From Actinomyces trachealis (GTDB taxonomy: Bacteria; Actinomycetota; Actinomycetes; Actinomycetales; Actinomycetaceae), in the NCBI RefSeq assembly GCF_015711475.1, contig NZ_CP065027.1, forward strand, positions 62,001 to 126,000: 64,000 nt of DNA, in the 5' to 3' direction. Below the pieces are notes generated by a model. The model was not told the DNA's origin. It did not search any database and was given only the letters and a program-made list of their open reading frames with translations. Below are positions 62,632 through 64,000 of this stretch, one piece after another; the first letter of the stretch is position 1; each line of letters starts with the position of its first letter. The translations under genes were made by a program, and so were the position numbers.

Positions 62632-64000
62632 ACCAGCCCATGCCGGCCCCGGCAGCCCCGCGCTTCCGGGGCCGACATGCCCGCGGCCCCCGCCCCACCT
62701 GGCCCCAGCGGCTCGGCTGGACCGCAGTCACCCTCCTGCCCCTGACCTTCCTGATCGTATTCTTCGCCTGGCCCGCCGCCTCCCTGGTGGCGCGCGGCCT
62801 ACTCACCGACGGGCACCTGGACCTCAGCGGCTTCAAGGAGGTCCTGACCCGCCCCCGCACCTGGCGCATCATCCGCCAGACCCTCCTGCAGGCCAGCGCT
62901 GCCACCACCATCTGTGTGACGCTGGGGGTGCCTGGTGCTCTGGTCCTCTACCGCCGCAGCTTTCCCGGCCGTGACCTGCTGCGTGCGGTGGTCACCGTGC
63001 CCTTTGTGCTGCCTTCAGTGGTGGTGGGTGCGGCCTTCCATGCCCTGGTCACCAAAGGCGGCCCGCTGGGCTCCCTGCACTTGGATGGCACGACGACGGC
63101 GGTGGTGGCCGCCCTGGTCTTCTTCAACTACGGCCTGGTGGTGCGGGTAGTGGGCACCATGTGGTCTCGCCTGGACCCGCGTGCGGTGGAGGCCGCCCGC
63201 ACCCTGGGGGCCTCCCCCTGGCGGGCCTGGCGCACGGTCACCCTGCCCAGCCTGGCCCCCGCCATCGCCTCGGCGGCCTCTATGACCTTCCTCTTCTGCG
63301 CCACCGCCTACGGCGTGGTCCTGGTGCTGGGCGGAGTGGGGATCGGCACCATCGAGACTGAGATCTACACCCTGACCACCAAGTACCTGGACCTGCGGGC
63401 CGCCGCCGTCCTGTCCGTGCTGCAACTGGTGGTGATCGCCCTGACCCTGGGGGTGGCTGAGTGGGCCCGGCGTGCCTCCCAAACGGCCCTGCAGCTGCGC
63501 ATCGACGTGCCCCCCAGCCGATTGCGCCGCGCCGACGCCCCCGCGCTGCTGCTCACCCTGACCGTGGTGGCGGGCCTGCTGGTGGCCCCCATGTGGGTGC
63601 TACTGCTGCGCTCCCTGCGTCGTTCTGGGCAGTGGACCCTGGCCAACTACATGGACCTGGGCCGACCTAGCGCCTCCAAGGTCCTAGTCACCACGGTGTG
63701 GGAGGCGGCCGCGAACTCCGCGCAGGTGGCTGTGGCCTCCGCCGTGATCGCCCTGCTGATGGGTGGGGCCGTGAGCCTGGTGGTCTCCCGCAATCCGCGC
63801 TCGCGGTCCCTGGCGCGGGGGGTGGGGTTGCTGGACGCCGTCTTCATGCTGCCGTTGGGGGTCTCTGCGGTGACCGTGGGCTTTGGCTTCCTGATCACCC
63901 TGACCCGTCCGCCGCTGGCCCTGACCCGCAGTTGGTGGATCCTGCCGGTGGCGCAGGCGGTGGTGGCCGTGCCCCTGGTGGTGCGCGCGCTCCTGCCCGC
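62628..64000 (+). CDS. thiP: Thiamine ABC transporter permease, 5' part
   Basis: A GTG overlapping the thiB stop (GTGA) opens a frame that runs through the window edge, giving at least 457 residues. It has the duplicated permease fold of ThiP, with the first coupling loop AARTLGASPWRAWRTVTLP and helices before and after. A second half begins with LLLTLTVVAGLLVAP. An ATPase (thiQ) would be expected beyond the edge. The start could also be an ATG four codons in. Confidence 0.9.
   Translation, partial: MNQPMPAPAAPRFRGRHARGPRPTWPQRLGWTAVTLLPLTFLIVFFAWPAASLVARGLLTDGHLDLSGFKEVLTRPRTWRIIRQTLLQASAATTICVTLGVPGALVLYRRSFPGRDLLRAVVTVPFVLPSVVVGAAFHALVTKGGPLGSLHLDGTTTAVVAALVFFNYGLVVRVVGTMWSRLDPRAVEAARTLGASPWRAWRTVTLPSLAPAIASAASMTFLFCATAYGVVLVLGGVGIGTIETEIYTLTTKYLDLRAAAVLSVLQLVVIALTLGVAEWARRASQTALQLRIDVPPSRLRRADAPALLLTLTVVAGLLVAPMWVLLLRSLRRSGQWTLANYMDLGRPSASKVLVTTVWEAAANSAQVAVASAVIALLMGGAVSLVVSRNPRSRSLARGVGLLDAVFMLPLGVSAVTVGFGFLITLTRPPLALTRSWWILPVAQAVVAVPLVVRALLP

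Overview
This window looks like a chromosomal segment of a high-GC actinobacterium, most probably from the Actinomycetaceae (Actinomyces/Schaalia-like). The evidence is the GC-rich coding with frequent GTG starts, the class Ib nrdHIEF reductase genes, metNIQ behind a SAM riboswitch, thiBP behind a TPP riboswitch, an Asp23-family gene, a DUF4235 gene, amylosucrase, and an LPNTG sortase signal. No rRNA, tRNA or CRISPR array was recognised. The genus is an inference.

Layout. 1-5.1 kb: the end of an SLC13-type anion transporter, translationally coupled to a histidine kinase with a cyclic-nucleotide-binding-like domain and a single-domain response regulator, then an AI-2E/PerM permease. 5.2-9.4 kb: a Schlafen/AlbA_2 ATPase-like regulator bracketed by 83-bp direct repeats that carry an AT-rich palindrome, a ThiD/PdxK kinase, and a Fic protein with a large four-half-site palindrome upstream. 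9.6-19.1 kb: two GH13 enzymes (amylosucrase-like and alpha-glucosidase-like) surround decayed YefM-YoeB genes, a hexapeptide acetyltransferase, a coupled DUF262-HipA pair and a shortened Asp23/DUF2273 locus. 19.3-25 kb: ruins of an ImmA/DUF4411 toxin-antitoxin pair, ISL3 fragments, an MMPL exporter with its TetR regulator lying between two outward-facing ISL3 ends, and a broken niaR. 25.5-30.6 kb: nrdH-nrdI-nrdE and nrdF, separated by 1.3 kb that holds four 9-bp repeats spaced exactly 21 bp apart and a membrane-protein gene. 30.8-35 kb: a second Fic protein and a convergent NaeI-type restriction-modification pair with every known catalytic position conserved. 35-39.6 kb: formate/nitrite-type channel, DUF885 protein, low-molecular-weight phosphatase and alpha/beta hydrolase. 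39.7-41.1 kb: a decayed LPXTG-anchored SGNH hydrolase and another decayed gene. 41.3-45.1 kb: SAM riboswitch, metNIQ and a prepilin peptidase. 45.1-54 kb: a degraded zone with a broken YhgE/Pip gene, remnants of a RiPP cluster (YcaO, LanB C-terminus, ABC transporter) split by an intact IS3-family element, and nested IS5-, IS3- and ISL3-like insertions. 54.1-58.3 kb: a secreted small peptide, a two-component system and a divergent ABC exporter. 58.3-64 kb: a membrane-anchored HdrD-like iron-sulfur protein, a DUF4235 protein, and thiB-thiP running off the window.

The functional blocks are nutrient import under riboswitch control (Met, thiamine), deoxyribonucleotide synthesis, alpha-glucan metabolism and a large accessory layer of conflict genes (Fic x2, DUF262-HipA, NaeI R-M, decayed toxin-antitoxin pairs). 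The best candidates for undescribed biology are the DUF262-HipA operon, the repeat-bracketed AlbA_2 gene, the 21-bp-phased repeat array after nrdE, and the peptide/two-component/ABC locus.
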